From a virus, in IMG/VR virus record IMGVR_UViG_3300042731_001100, positions 1 to 25,159 of that record: 25,159 nt of DNA, one strand, 5' to 3'. The notes under the pieces are model-generated. The model was not told the DNA's origin. It ran no database searches and was given only the letters and a program-made list of their open reading frames with translations. Of this stretch, positions 7,226 to 13,609 are shown one piece after another; position 1 is the stretch's first letter; the number at the start of each line of letters is the position of its first letter. The position numbers were made by a program, and so were the translations under genes.

Positions 7226-7615
7226 CTACTTACGATATTGGGCAGTCTTTTTTGCTATGGATTTAGGTTGCTTCACAAACTGCTTACCTTTTTTGTTGCC
7301 TCTTGCTTTGGCTGCGTTCGTAGCTCGTTTTTCACTTGCCGTAAGATTTCTCCATGCTTTAGCAGGTAGGTATCTCTTTTTACCTTTACTTGGCTTACCA
7401 TCGCTTGTTGTCCATTTTTGCTTTGTCCACTTTGCAAGTTTATTTTTACTTGACTTCTTACCCTTATATCCACCCCCGGCTTTCTTGTATGCAGCGACAG
7501 CGAGTTGAGCTTTACGAGCCGACCATTGTCCCGATCTTCCACCTTTGCTTCCCGCCTTGATACGAGCAACAATTCTCTTCCAAAGTTTAGGGTTTTTCTT
7601 TTTTGAGGTAGCCAT
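7226..7615 (-). CDS. Very basic small protein, DUF5872-like (putative)
   Basis: This 129-aa protein is rich in Lys, Arg, Gly and Ala throughout. It starts MATSKKKNPKLWKRIVARIK and has internal stretches such as GGRSGQWSARKAQLAVAAYK, LAKWTKQKW and GKKRYLPAKAWRNL. I recall this arrangement from the DUF5872-type family found in phages, large DNA viruses and some bacteria, whose function is unknown. I could not check this. Its charge suggests nucleic-acid binding, for example as an internal head protein packed with DNA. It has its own TATCTTTG element only 4 nt from the ATG, implying a leaderless mRNA. The start choice is secure because the ATG follows that element directly. Confidence 0.65.
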   Translation of the reverse strand: MATSKKKNPKLWKRIVARIKAGSKGGRSGQWSARKAQLAVAAYKKAGGGYKGKKSSKNKLAKWTKQKWTTSDGKPSKGKKRYLPAKAWRNLTASEKRATNAAKARGNKKGKQFVKQPKSIAKKTAQYRK

Positions 7616-7619
7616 AGCA

Positions 7620-7627
7620 CAAAGATA
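7620..7627 (-). promoter_or_regulatory. -7 element TATCTTTG adjoining the start codon (leaderless type)
   Basis: TATCTTTG on the minus strand ends 4 nt before the ATG at 7615. If transcription starts 4-7 nt after the element, as in Bacteroidetes, the mRNA would begin at or next to the AUG. The element merges with the T-tract of the 7624-7656 terminator. Confidence 0.5.
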
Positions 7628-7656
7628 AAAAATAAAACCGCCCCTAATGGAGCGGT
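7624..7656 (-). terminator. Terminator upstream of the basic protein gene
   Basis: ACCGCCCC (7637-7644) pairs with GGAGCGGT (7649-7656) through seven pairs with one mismatch and a TAAT loop. The minus-strand transcript continues TTTATTTTTTAT. It ends transcription of the small genes at 7663-7995. Confidence 0.75.
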
Positions 7657-7662
7657 CTATTT

Positions 7663-7836
7663 CTACGAGTGTTTTGTAATTACTTTGAAAGGCATTTCTA
7701 AAGATGCCCCTTCATGAGGTGTGAATTTACCTTCATGAGGCATAAGGTAGTAGCGACCTCTCTGATCCATCCAATGGTAACCACTTGGGGCTTTTACCAT
7801 TACTTCCTTTTTTCCTTTTTTTCTTTTTACTTTCAT
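7663..7836 (-). CDS. Small basic protein of unknown function
   Basis: This 57-aa protein starts from the ATG at 7836 (MKVKRKKGKKEVMVKAPSGYHW). An upstream in-frame GTG at 7854 would add six residues but is less likely. The N-terminus is a run of Lys/Arg. The remainder includes GYHWMDQRGRYYLMPHEGKF, a short beta-type segment I have seen in small proteins of environmental phages, function unknown. Its first five residues echo the MKVKYGKGG start of the two repeat paralogs nearby. It overlaps out of frame with a Cys-rich frame at 7733-7891, so the exact gene content of this stretch is uncertain. A terminator follows directly. Confidence 0.55.
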   Translation of the reverse strand: MKVKRKKGKKEVMVKAPSGYHWMDQRGRYYLMPHEGKFTPHEGASLEMPFKVITKHS

Positions 7837-7891
7837 AGCACTTACAGTTTCCACAAGGGCATTCGACAGGTTCTACTTCACACCATGTCAT
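7733..7891 (-). CDS. Possible Cys-rich micro-protein (overlapping frame)
   Basis: A 52-codon frame whose ATG overlaps the TGA of the upstream 35-codon frame by 4 bases (ATGA). It encodes MTWCEVEPVECPCGNCKCYE, with five Cys in 15 residues (C4, C11, C13, C16, C18) of the kind that binds zinc or another metal, then a Lys-rich stretch. The C-terminal half overlaps the 7663-7836 gene in another frame, and the Lys run is simply the same A-rich DNA read in a different frame. Translational coupling and the Cys cluster favour a real product. The long overlap argues against it. It could also be expressed only as far as the Lys-rich end. Confidence 0.3.
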   Translation of the reverse strand: MTWCEVEPVECPCGNCKCYESKKKKRKKGSNGKSPKWLPLDGSERSLLPYAS

Positions 7892-7995
7892 GAGCCACAC
7901 GCTTCACATTCCTCTGGGTTTGAAATGTTGCATGTTGGCTGATCCGCCGTTTCTAATTCGTTTACCCAAGAGGCAAAAGAGTCTTGTCCTTGCAT
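7888..7995 (-). CDS. Possible 35-aa protein with three Cys
   Basis: The frame MQGQDSFASWVNELETADQ...CEACGS is 35 residues long, acidic, and has Cys at 22, 30 and 33. It is supported by an exact TATCTTTGT element ending 2 nt before its ATG, the same arrangement found before three other genes here, and by the 4-base coupling to the next small frame. The function is unknown. A CxxC plus an upstream Cys suggests metal binding, possibly together with its Cys-rich neighbour. Confidence 0.4.
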   Translation of the reverse strand: MQGQDSFASWVNELETADQPTCNISNPEECEACGS

Positions 7996-7997
7996 TA

Positions 7998-8005
7998 CAA
8001 AGATA
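7998..8005 (-). promoter_or_regulatory. -7 element TATCTTTG, 2 nt from an ATG (leaderless type)
   Basis: It reads TATCTTTGTAATG on the minus strand, the tightest spacing of the four TATCTTTGT sites. It lies in the gap between the small membrane-associated gene (8036-8218) and the 35-codon frame. Confidence 0.4.
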
Positions 8006-8035
8006 GTTTAAATGGTTAAAAAAATGTTGAGGTAA

Positions 8036-8218
8036 CTACTTGCCCTTCAAGGCATCTATAACATCATCGGCTTCATCCACAGCCTTCTTTACACGAGACT
8101 GCGCTTCCTTCATTGCTGCTATAACTTTTTCATCGGCTTCGGTGTAGCCAAACCAATAAGCCCAAAATCTTTTATGTGTCTCCTTAATCCAGAGCCAAAA
8201 TACTTTTAAGTGTTTCAT
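8036..8218 (-). CDS. Small amphipathic/helical protein, unknown
   Basis: This 60-aa protein has an aromatic, Trp-rich N-terminal helix (MKHLKVFWLWIKETHKRFWA) followed by a charged helix rich in Ala, Glu, Asp and Lys (residues about 27-60). The Trp/Phe/Lys pattern fits an amphipathic membrane-surface helix rather than a full transmembrane segment. It follows the outer-membrane-type gene with a 2-base gap, so it is the last gene of that exported-protein operon. The function is unknown. It could associate with the inner membrane, for instance in lysis, or accompany the envelope proteins encoded before it. Confidence 0.55.
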   Translation of the reverse strand: MKHLKVFWLWIKETHKRFWAYWFGYTEADEKVIAAMKEAQSRVKKAVDEADDVIDALKGK

Positions 8219-8220
8219 TG

Positions 8221-9330
8221 TTATCTAAATTGATAATTAAGTCCGCATTTTATTGAGTATAGTTCTCTATCCCAATACTTCATGTATTCACCTTCTACAA
8301 AGACTCCCCAATGTAGTCCTACCTTATATCCTAAAACAGCACCTGCGCTATAATCAATCCACTGCCCATCAATCCAATGGTTAGTTTCTTCTAGATTATC
8401 CGCAAACTGCTCATAAGAAAACATGTGGTCTCCATAAACATGTCTGTGGTAGGGCAACACATTGGTCCAGGAATGAATCCAAAAGTCTTCTGTGTAGTGG
8501 TAATAATCCACGCCAAAGATAGCAGATAATGAGGCAAGATTTCCGACCTCATCAAGACGGGCTTTGTTATAGTCATTAACAATGTCTCCGTAGATGTATC
8601 GTCTAAAATCAGCATCGGTGTCGGCAACTTTTTCTCCGTACATATCACACCAAAACCAATCATATCTATCCATCTCACCATCTAAATCGACATCAATAGA
8701 ATATGGAATATCATCGTATCCGTATTCGTATGCTAAATCCCACCACGCTTTATCTTGGAGATACTCGGCGATCGGGTTGTATCCGTATGGGCGGTGTTGA
8801 CGTACGGCAGCACCTGCACTAAAATCAAGTTCTCCAATGTGGATTCTTAAACGAGTGTCTACTTGAGTGTAGTCTAGGTTGACAAGACCTTGGTTGTAAA
8901 ACTCTCCTTTTACCATCCAATGCTTGGAAAGGTATCTTAAGAAGTATCGTTGATTAATGTACTCTCTACCTTGTTGACGACCCTCATCATATTGGGCTAA
9001 ATACTCAAATCCATTGACCGATCCGACTGTTGAGCTAGTAGAGGTGTTGGATTGATTGTGACCATCGTAAAATCTATTTTGACGATTCTCGTAATCAAAT
9101 CTCGCTACCCTGCGGATACCAATAGTCGCACGATAATCAAAAGGGTTGTCTATGGTTACATCTTGTAAGTCCCCTAGTTGCGTTACAAAGTATTCCGTTT
9201 GTGCTTCCATAGGAGAAGCAGCCATAGCACTAGTATATACTGTACTATACTTAAAGAAGTCCTTGACTATGTTTTGACTAAAAACAGGAAAGGATATAAT
9301 GAAAAATGTAAGTAGTAAAGTTCTTTTCAT
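8221..9330 (-). CDS. Predicted outer-membrane beta-barrel-like secreted protein
   Basis: This 369-aa protein has a classic signal peptide (MKRTLLLTFFIISFPVFSQ, cut about residue 18/19). The mature part is rich in Tyr, Trp, Asp and Gly with alternating polar/aromatic strands. The last ~45 residues look like two to three beta-hairpins ending in YQFR, close to the terminal aromatic signal of outer-membrane barrels. Residues 213-221 read DVDLDGEMD, a perfect DxDxDGxxD calcium-loop pattern. It lies in an operon with an exported thioredoxin-fold protein (1-base gap) and a membrane protein. A phage gene for an envelope protein of this size is unusual. It may alter the infected cell surface, for example by blocking superinfection. 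A secreted soluble protein is the alternative. Confidence 0.6.
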   Translation of the reverse strand: MKRTLLLTFFIISFPVFSQNIVKDFFKYSTVYTSAMAASPMEAQTEYFVTQLGDLQDVTIDNPFDYRATIGIRRVARFDYENRQNRFYDGHNQSNTSTSSTVGSVNGFEYLAQYDEGRQQGREYINQRYFLRYLSKHWMVKGEFYNQGLVNLDYTQVDTRLRIHIGELDFSAGAAVRQHRPYGYNPIAEYLQDKAWWDLAYEYGYDDIPYSIDVDLDGEMDRYDWFWCDMYGEKVADTDADFRRYIYGDIVNDYNKARLDEVGNLASLSAIFGVDYYHYTEDFWIHSWTNVLPYHRHVYGDHMFSYEQFADNLEETNHWIDGQWIDYSAGAVLGYKVGLHWGVFVEGEYMKYWDRELYSIKCGLNYQFR

Positions 9331-9331
9331 G

Positions 9332-9688
9332 TTACCATTTGTTTGCCCCGGTCAACTTATCTACTTCTTCTTGTAGTTCCGAGTAGTGGATATCTAATTT
9401 CATTTTGAGTCCTGCCTCCCAACGCTTAAACTCCTTACCATTATTATAGAGGATGATGGTTGGTACTGATCTAATACCTTGAGCTTGTTTTAATTCAGGC
9501 TCTTTGTCTATCCAAGCAGTAAATACTTTGCAGTCTTTTACTCGTGCTACATCAACATAATTATTGGTAGCGTTGAACTCGGCATTGTAATGTACCATCA
9601 CAACTCCTTTTACTTTAATGCTCTCTTCTTTAGTATTAGCCGAAGAGGGTATTAGGAGCAGTATTGTGGCTAGGACTAGGTGTTTCAT
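9332..9688 (-). CDS. Exported thioredoxin-fold protein lacking the CxxC active site
   Basis: This 118-aa protein has a hydrophobic N-terminal segment (about 3-18), probably a signal peptide, then a thioredoxin-like domain. The features visible are a strand VVMVHYNAEF (29-38), the cis-proline loop RSVPTII (73-79) and a strand plus turn LYNNGKEFKRWEAG (80-93), which match thioredoxin order. Where WCxxC should be, the protein has FNATN (38-42), so it cannot act as a normal disulfide reductase. It overlaps the membrane-protein gene upstream by 4 bases (ATGA) and is one base from the barrel-like gene downstream. A structural, chaperone or substrate-binding role in the periplasm is more likely than redox catalysis. 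The fold assignment is fairly strong. The role is unknown. Confidence 0.65.
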   Translation of the reverse strand: MKHLVLATILLLIPSSANTKEESIKVKGVVMVHYNAEFNATNNYVDVARVKDCKVFTAWIDKEPELKQAQGIRSVPTIILYNNGKEFKRWEAGLKMKLDIHYSELQEEVDKLTGANKW

Positions 9689-9963
9689 TTCATTTCAAAT
9701 AAGCGTTCTTCTATTTTATCTAATTGCTTTTTGATATCTTCAACATCCTCTTGAGTATTCATGATGGTCTCACGAACAAGCTCATCTTTTAGGTCGTATT
9801 CTGTTCGGCTAATTACAGGTTCTGGCAAGACTTTTGCCTCTTCGATTCCTGCTTGAAGATCGAAGTAACCAATAGTAACAGCCCCAACCACTGCCACAAT
9901 TGCGCCAATAGTTTTTAAGGATAGACCTACTACTGTGTTTTCTGATATCTCTTTTGGTGTCAT
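9685..9963 (-). CDS. Small single-pass membrane protein with coiled coil (holin/spanin-like?)
   Basis: This 92-aa protein has one strong transmembrane segment (about residues 11-34, Val/Ala/Ile/Gly-rich) and a long charged helix (about 52-92) with heptad-like spacing of Leu, Ile and Val. One membrane span followed by a periplasmic coiled coil is the layout of phage inner-membrane spanin subunits and of some holins. The gene follows a lytic transglycosylase-like gene by 5 bases and overlaps the exported thioredoxin-fold gene by 4. The neighbourhood therefore permits a lysis role, but no definite holin or spanin signature is visible. It could also anchor an envelope complex with the two exported proteins downstream. 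Confidence 0.55.
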   Translation of the reverse strand: MTPKEISENTVVGLSLKTIGAIVAVVGAVTIGYFDLQAGIEEAKVLPEPVISRTEYDLKDELVRETIMNTQEDVEDIKKQLDKIEERLFEMK

Positions 9964-9968
9964 TCCAA

Positions 9969-10859
9969 TTAGTTTTGTTCTGTTAGTTTTTTATCATAAA
10001 CATCCATTCGAGCATCCCAATTTTTCTTACGGGCTTCTAAATCAGATTCTTTGCCTGCCCAATGGTATTTTGCCCAATAGTCAAACAATGACATATCGCC
10101 TTGTAGATACTTGCCTAGATCAGCCTTTGGATGCGCTAGTTGATTCATAAGGAACAAATACTTTTGTTGCTCCAAGTCTACCTTACTAGCATCAAATGAT
10201 TTTTGAGGATACGCCTCTTTAATCCAAGAAGGGGTTTCGTATTCGGCAAGTTCGGGGAAAGATGTTTGTTTACCCTCCGTTATATTATAAGCACGATTTA
10301 CGGCAATGATTCCACCACCGCCTTGTTGAGATTCAAATTGGAATGCACCGCTACCCGGTCCACCACCTATTTGTTTTTTCTTGGGGTCACCACCGCTCTC
10401 GTGATAGATAATTCTATTCATCATGTCTTCGAGTTGCGCCGTAGTGCCTCCCTTTTTCATTGCTACATATTCGAGCAGTTCTTGGTAGGTCAACTCTTTT
10501 CCTGGAGGCGGAACCGCTCCACCCTCTTCGTACTTCTTAACCTTTTGTGATTTTGGTGGTTTCTTCTTGCTACCACTAGGTCCAGCCCAAAAGAGTTTGT
10601 TTGCCCAATAGGCAGCACTCATTTTGCCTTTCTTGATATTCTTACCATGGCGAGCTTTGAAAGATTTCCGAGCCGCAGCGGAATAATTGTGACCCATCTT
10701 CTGATCACCAAATCGTATGATACGAATCTTGTTACCTTCTTTAGCCAACACCATACCCTTCTTTGTAGGGTGGTTCGGCGTACGCTTTGGCTTGTTTACT
10801 CCTTTAAGACCATGCTTTTTTAGGAGTCTCTTGATTCTTTCTCTCAACTTACTGTCCAT
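9969..10859 (-). CDS. Virion-type lytic transglycosylase/lysozyme-like protein
   Basis: This 296-aa protein has two parts. Residues 1-105 are very basic, with a conserved-looking block around RIIRFGDQKMGHNYS and KARHGKNIKKGKMSAAYW, which I recall from small proteins of phages. After a KYEEGG linker (109-114), residues about 124-285 look like a lysozyme-type muramidase: RIIYHESGGDP with the likely catalytic Glu154, then GGGPGSGAFQFE (165-176) and YWAKYHWAG (261-269), the usual order of Glu, Gly-rich substrate loop and aromatic motif. It would cut peptidoglycan during DNA entry or lysis. The shared KYxxGG segment and basic N-terminus suggest packaging in the virion. An ATG 4 nt after TATCTTTGT indicates a leaderless transcript. 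Confidence 0.65.
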   Translation of the reverse strand: MDSKLRERIKRLLKKHGLKGVNKPKRTPNHPTKKGMVLAKEGNKIRIIRFGDQKMGHNYSAAARKSFKARHGKNIKKGKMSAAYWANKLFWAGPSGSKKKPPKSQKVKKYEEGGAVPPPGKELTYQELLEYVAMKKGGTTAQLEDMMNRIIYHESGGDPKKKQIGGGPGSGAFQFESQQGGGGIIAVNRAYNITEGKQTSFPELAEYETPSWIKEAYPQKSFDASKVDLEQQKYLFLMNQLAHPKADLGKYLQGDMSLFDYWAKYHWAGKESDLEARKKNWDARMDVYDKKLTEQN

Positions 10860-10863
10860 TCAA

Positions 10864-10871
10864 CAAAGATA
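10864..10871 (-). promoter_or_regulatory. -7 element TATCTTTG adjoining the start codon (leaderless type)
   Basis: TATCTTTGTTGAATG on the minus strand places the element 4 nt before the ATG at 10859. It abuts the T-tract of the terminator at 10871-10901. A TTTG sits 15 nt upstream (10887-10890), closer than the usual 19, inside the hairpin loop. Confidence 0.45.
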
Positions 10872-10901
10872 AAAAGAAAGGGGTCACAAAATGCGACCCC
10901 T
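10871..10901 (-). terminator. Rho-independent terminator after the coiled-coil gene
   Basis: AGGGGTC (10879-10885) pairs with GACCCCT (10895-10901) across a 9-nt loop. The minus-strand transcript then reads TTTCTTTTT. It ends the 10937-11188 unit and leads straight into the next promoter element. Confidence 0.8.
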
Positions 10902-10936
10902 CACTAACCAACTAAATCCTCATTGTCATGAGAATG

Positions 10937-11188
10937 CTACTCTTCCACAATGTTCCCATTTGAAAGATCGACCTTTACATTGTCTCCGTATTTCTCTTGA
11001 AGTTTGTTACGAAGAGTAGTAATCTTGTCATTTATTTTTTCCATCTCATCCATTGCTTTGTACAAAGACTTTTGATATGTAGCAATGTTGATTGAGACTT
11101 GCGTTATGTTTTTTTCTATTTCTGCTTTTTGAGAAAACGACTTCTGTAGGTTTTCTAAAAGGCTCTTGGTGATTTTCTTGGTCGCCAT
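10937..11188 (-). CDS. Small coiled-coil protein, unknown
   Basis: This 83-aa protein is almost entirely charged helix (residues about 5-70), rich in Lys, Glu, Gln and Ile with heptad-like spacing, and ends in an acidic tail. No family is recognised. It stands alone as a unit, with the best promoter match of the window upstream (TTTG-19 nt-TATATTTG) and a strong terminator downstream. Strong, separate expression of a small coiled-coil protein could fit an abundant virion or assembly factor, but nothing in the sequence decides this. Confidence 0.65.
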   Translation of the reverse strand: MATKKITKSLLENLQKSFSQKAEIEKNITQVSINIATYQKSLYKAMDEMEKINDKITTLRNKLQEKYGDNVKVDLSNGNIVEE

Positions 11189-11205
11189 AATTTAATTTAA
11201 TTAGT

Positions 11206-11236
11206 CAAATATAATATTATCTAGGGAACCTACAAA
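11206..11236 (-). promoter_or_regulatory. Full Bacteroidetes promoter (TTTG-N19-TATATTTG)
   Basis: On the minus strand, TTTG (11236-11233) is followed after exactly 19 nt by TATATTTG (11213-11206). This is a perfect match in both boxes and spacing to the Bacteroidetes consensus. It overlaps the 3' end of the three-domain enzyme gene and sits 17 nt upstream of the ATG at 11188. Confidence 0.7.
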
Positions 11237-13454
11237 AGGAAACGATTATATATCGCTCCCCTTTGTGGACAGGTCTTCCCCCATGTTTGTGGCTAATAGC
11301 ACCTGGGTGTAGCGAGATGTGTCCTGTGATTCCTTTATGTAATGCTTTTTGTCGTAAAAAATATGTGCCCCCACCAGTATATTCTTCGTTTAACGCTAAC
11401 ACATACGAGAGATCAGAATAGTCGTGGTGGAGGCTTAAGTGTCCTTGCTTTTCTTCGGTGTACTTAATCATGAAGTTTTCACTCTCAAGGCTTCTCCAAT
11501 TCTTACCTTCAAGTCCCCACATATGTATAGCACACTCATCTGCGTACTCCTTTAACACCCTGGCATACAGTTCGTTAAGCCCTATCTTTTCAAGTAATAC
11601 ATCAATAGTGGGATAGTAGTCGTGACGATCCGTTTCCCACTGATCCATTTCATTTGCGTATTCTATAACACGCTTACAAAAGTCCTCGTTGAATAATGGG
11701 AATGTAAACACATTCATGATGGGTTCGTCAACAATTAAGTCCCACTCTTTAGTTAAGGCTTCGTAGGAAAGCCATCTTTGTTTCCACGCCTCCCAATCAC
11801 TGCCATCTAAAAGATAGTCTTTAGACTCTATGACAAACGGAGTGTTCTCGGTTTGAGATGTAATTTGACTACTTGTTTGACCAACAATCTCTTCCTTGTA
11901 AGAAATAGCCTTTATGTCTTTCCAAATGAAGTTGAGGTCTTTTCTTGGGTGATCAGAATATGTCGCTGCTAAATATTCGTCCCACGGCATAATATAGTTT
12001 TCAGGCTTTCCTTGAAGTATCTTTTCGATTCCCGATCTACGATAAAGTATTGCGTGAGCATTATACGAATATCCCGGAACAACAAACTGCTCATCAACAT
12101 CCTCTTGGTCATCGGTTATAGGGTTTCTCCCTAGGAACAAAATATCCCAAGGATAATTGGGCAGTTGTTCTAGTTGTAATGGTTTTATAGGCTTGAAGTC
12201 CTCCTCTAAAATCAAGACATAATCCTCACCATAATTATAGGCTTCTTTTAGTACGGATATGTGCGACAACATGCAACCTACCTCCCCTTGCTTGAGTGGT
12301 CTATTGTACCATGTGTTTTCGCTATCGATCTTCCAATCAAATAGTTTGTATTCGAAAGATGGTTTTTGTTCTTTGTTATCTATACCCCTATACAAAGAAG
12401 CATCACAGTCTACAATCTCATTTGCTTTCTCGGTAAAGTTTGGTAGATAATTAAGACTAATAATATACGACTTAACCTTTGGTATTGTGTATTCTAACAC
12501 TTGATTCCAATCATCCTTAACTATAGACCAATCTCTCGAAGAAACATATTCGTTTACCTCTTCGGTATTCCACCAATACGCACCAGTTTCATATTCTTCA
12601 CGAGTAATGTAAAAGGATTGTAGTGTTTCCTTAAGACCCGCTATTGGATTGTCAATAATAGGAATGACACCATGACCCAACATCTCTAGAGCGGTTATAC
12701 AATACGTTTCATTGTATTGTGTTGGATAGTACCAATAACGAGCTTTAGACATCTCGTAGTACAATTGAGATTGTGGTAGGCTTCCTAGGTACTCAAACTT
12801 ATTTCTATCAAAGTTTTTCTCTAGATATTCTACTCCGTATTGAGGTGTAGCAACTCGGAGAGGATAGCCTGTAGAATCTACAAGCCCATCTTCTAACACA
12901 GTCTTAAGACCACGCTCGGCATGTGAGGTGTATATAAAAGCATTTTCTTTATCCTCCGATGGGTAGAAGTTTTTAGTCCTTACCCCATTACCAATAATGT
13001 ATTTACTTTGATCGGGACGAATCTCATATCGAGAGCAGAAGTCATCGTGATGCCAGTTGGTTAAGAACACAAAGCCATCGATACGATTAAGTATAGACTT
13101 GGGCAATTCTTTTCCCTTCCACCACCAAAAAGGTTCGGTATTGTGCGCCCAATACACATACTTATTGACCCGACAACCTTCAAAGTCAACAAGAAAGTTT
13201 ACATAACTAACTCCGATCAGCACATCTATGTCCATAGCCTTGACATCGTTATACATCTCGTGGTTCATGTTTATGTACTCTACTGATCCGTAGACACCAT
13301 TTTCTACATCACCAACTACATATACATTGTGTAAGAAAGAGAGTTCTTGGGCGAGGTACATAACGCACTGCTCCGTTCCGCCAAGACCTGTAAGATCGAT
13401 TGATTTTGGACTCCAATCACTTTTGGAGTATCCAACATGGAAGACAATATTCAA
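11217..13454 (-). CDS. Three-domain collagen-type lysyl hydroxylase / glycosyltransferase
   Basis: 745 aa, three domains. Residues 1-325 resemble a GT4 (GT-B) glycosyltransferase: GLGGTEQC (23-30) and an E-x7-E motif (E249, E257). Residues about 328-515 are a GT25 domain close to animal collagen galactosyltransferase (COLGALT): LKQGEVGCMLSH (387-398), an acidic LILEED (414-419), PWDILFLGR (435-443) and MPWDEYLAATYSDHP (489-503). Residues about 575-745 are a 2OG-Fe(II) oxygenase matching collagen lysyl hydroxylases (PLOD): His676-x-Asp678, GGG with FLR (694-701), LHPG (715-718), His724, and Arg734 ten residues later, as in human LH3. Predicted reactions are Lys hydroxylation, then two sugar additions, with the collagen-like fibre encoded at 14555-16015 as the obvious substrate. 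The start is a TTG; no in-frame ATG precedes it before a stop. The sugar donors are unknown. Confidence 0.8.
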   Translation of the reverse strand: MNIVFHVGYSKSDWSPKSIDLTGLGGTEQCVMYLAQELSFLHNVYVVGDVENGVYGSVEYINMNHEMYNDVKAMDIDVLIGVSYVNFLVDFEGCRVNKYVYWAHNTEPFWWWKGKELPKSILNRIDGFVFLTNWHHDDFCSRYEIRPDQSKYIIGNGVRTKNFYPSEDKENAFIYTSHAERGLKTVLEDGLVDSTGYPLRVATPQYGVEYLEKNFDRNKFEYLGSLPQSQLYYEMSKARYWYYPTQYNETYCITALEMLGHGVIPIIDNPIAGLKETLQSFYITREEYETGAYWWNTEEVNEYVSSRDWSIVKDDWNQVLEYTIPKVKSYIISLNYLPNFTEKANEIVDCDASLYRGIDNKEQKPSFEYKLFDWKIDSENTWYNRPLKQGEVGCMLSHISVLKEAYNYGEDYVLILEEDFKPIKPLQLEQLPNYPWDILFLGRNPITDDQEDVDEQFVVPGYSYNAHAILYRRSGIEKILQGKPENYIMPWDEYLAATYSDHPRKDLNFIWKDIKAISYKEEIVGQTSSQITSQTENTPFVIESKDYLLDGSDWEAWKQRWLSYEALTKEWDLIVDEPIMNVFTFPLFNEDFCKRVIEYANEMDQWETDRHDYYPTIDVLLEKIGLNELYARVLKEYADECAIHMWGLEGKNWRSLESENFMIKYTEEKQGHLSLHHDYSDLSYVLALNEEYTGGGTYFLRQKALHKGITGHISLHPGAISHKHGGRPVHKGERYIIVSFCRFPR

Positions 13455-13455
13455 A

Positions 13456-13476
13456 TGACAATAAATTTAATTGTCA
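13456..13476. repeat. Inverted repeat just before the hydroxylase gene
   Basis: TGACAAT (13456-13462) and ATTGTCA (13470-13476) are perfect 7-bp inverted arms around a 7-nt AT-rich centre. They begin one base upstream of the TTG start codon of the three-domain enzyme. It could be an operator or a leader hairpin that limits translation from a weak start. It lacks a T-tract, so it is not a terminator. Confidence 0.35.
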
Positions 13477-13489
13477 CTAATTTAGAACA

Positions 13490-13609
13490 TTATTGTGAGT
13501 CTACATAATTTTGACACTCTTCTAGTGTTCCTGTAAAACAAACCACCGCTTCATCTTGCCAGACCTCATATATCGTTGAGGCTTCGTCATATGGTTCTAT
13601 AGTATACAT
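13490..13609 (-). CDS. 39-aa acidic protein, coupled to the LamG-like fibre gene
   Basis: The frame MYTIEPYDEASTIYEVWQDE...VDSQ has its ATG overlapping the TAA of the LamG-like fibre gene by one base (TAATG), the same coupling used between the connector genes. The protein is acidic and beta-like, with two Cys (24 and 32) in the C-terminal half (FTGTLEECQNYVDS). It resembles small wing-type peptides seen between phage structural genes, but I do not recognise a family. It lies between the fibre cluster and the collagen-modifying enzyme. It could be a fibre assembly factor, though that is a guess. Confidence 0.55.
   Translation of the reverse strand: MYTIEPYDEASTIYEVWQDEAVVCFTGTLEECQNYVDSQ

Noticed and set aside
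7273-7620. Alternative minus-strand frame over the basic protein gene
   Set aside because: It overlaps the 7226-7615 gene in another frame. That gene has the promoter-proximal ATG and family-like motifs, while this frame lacks both.
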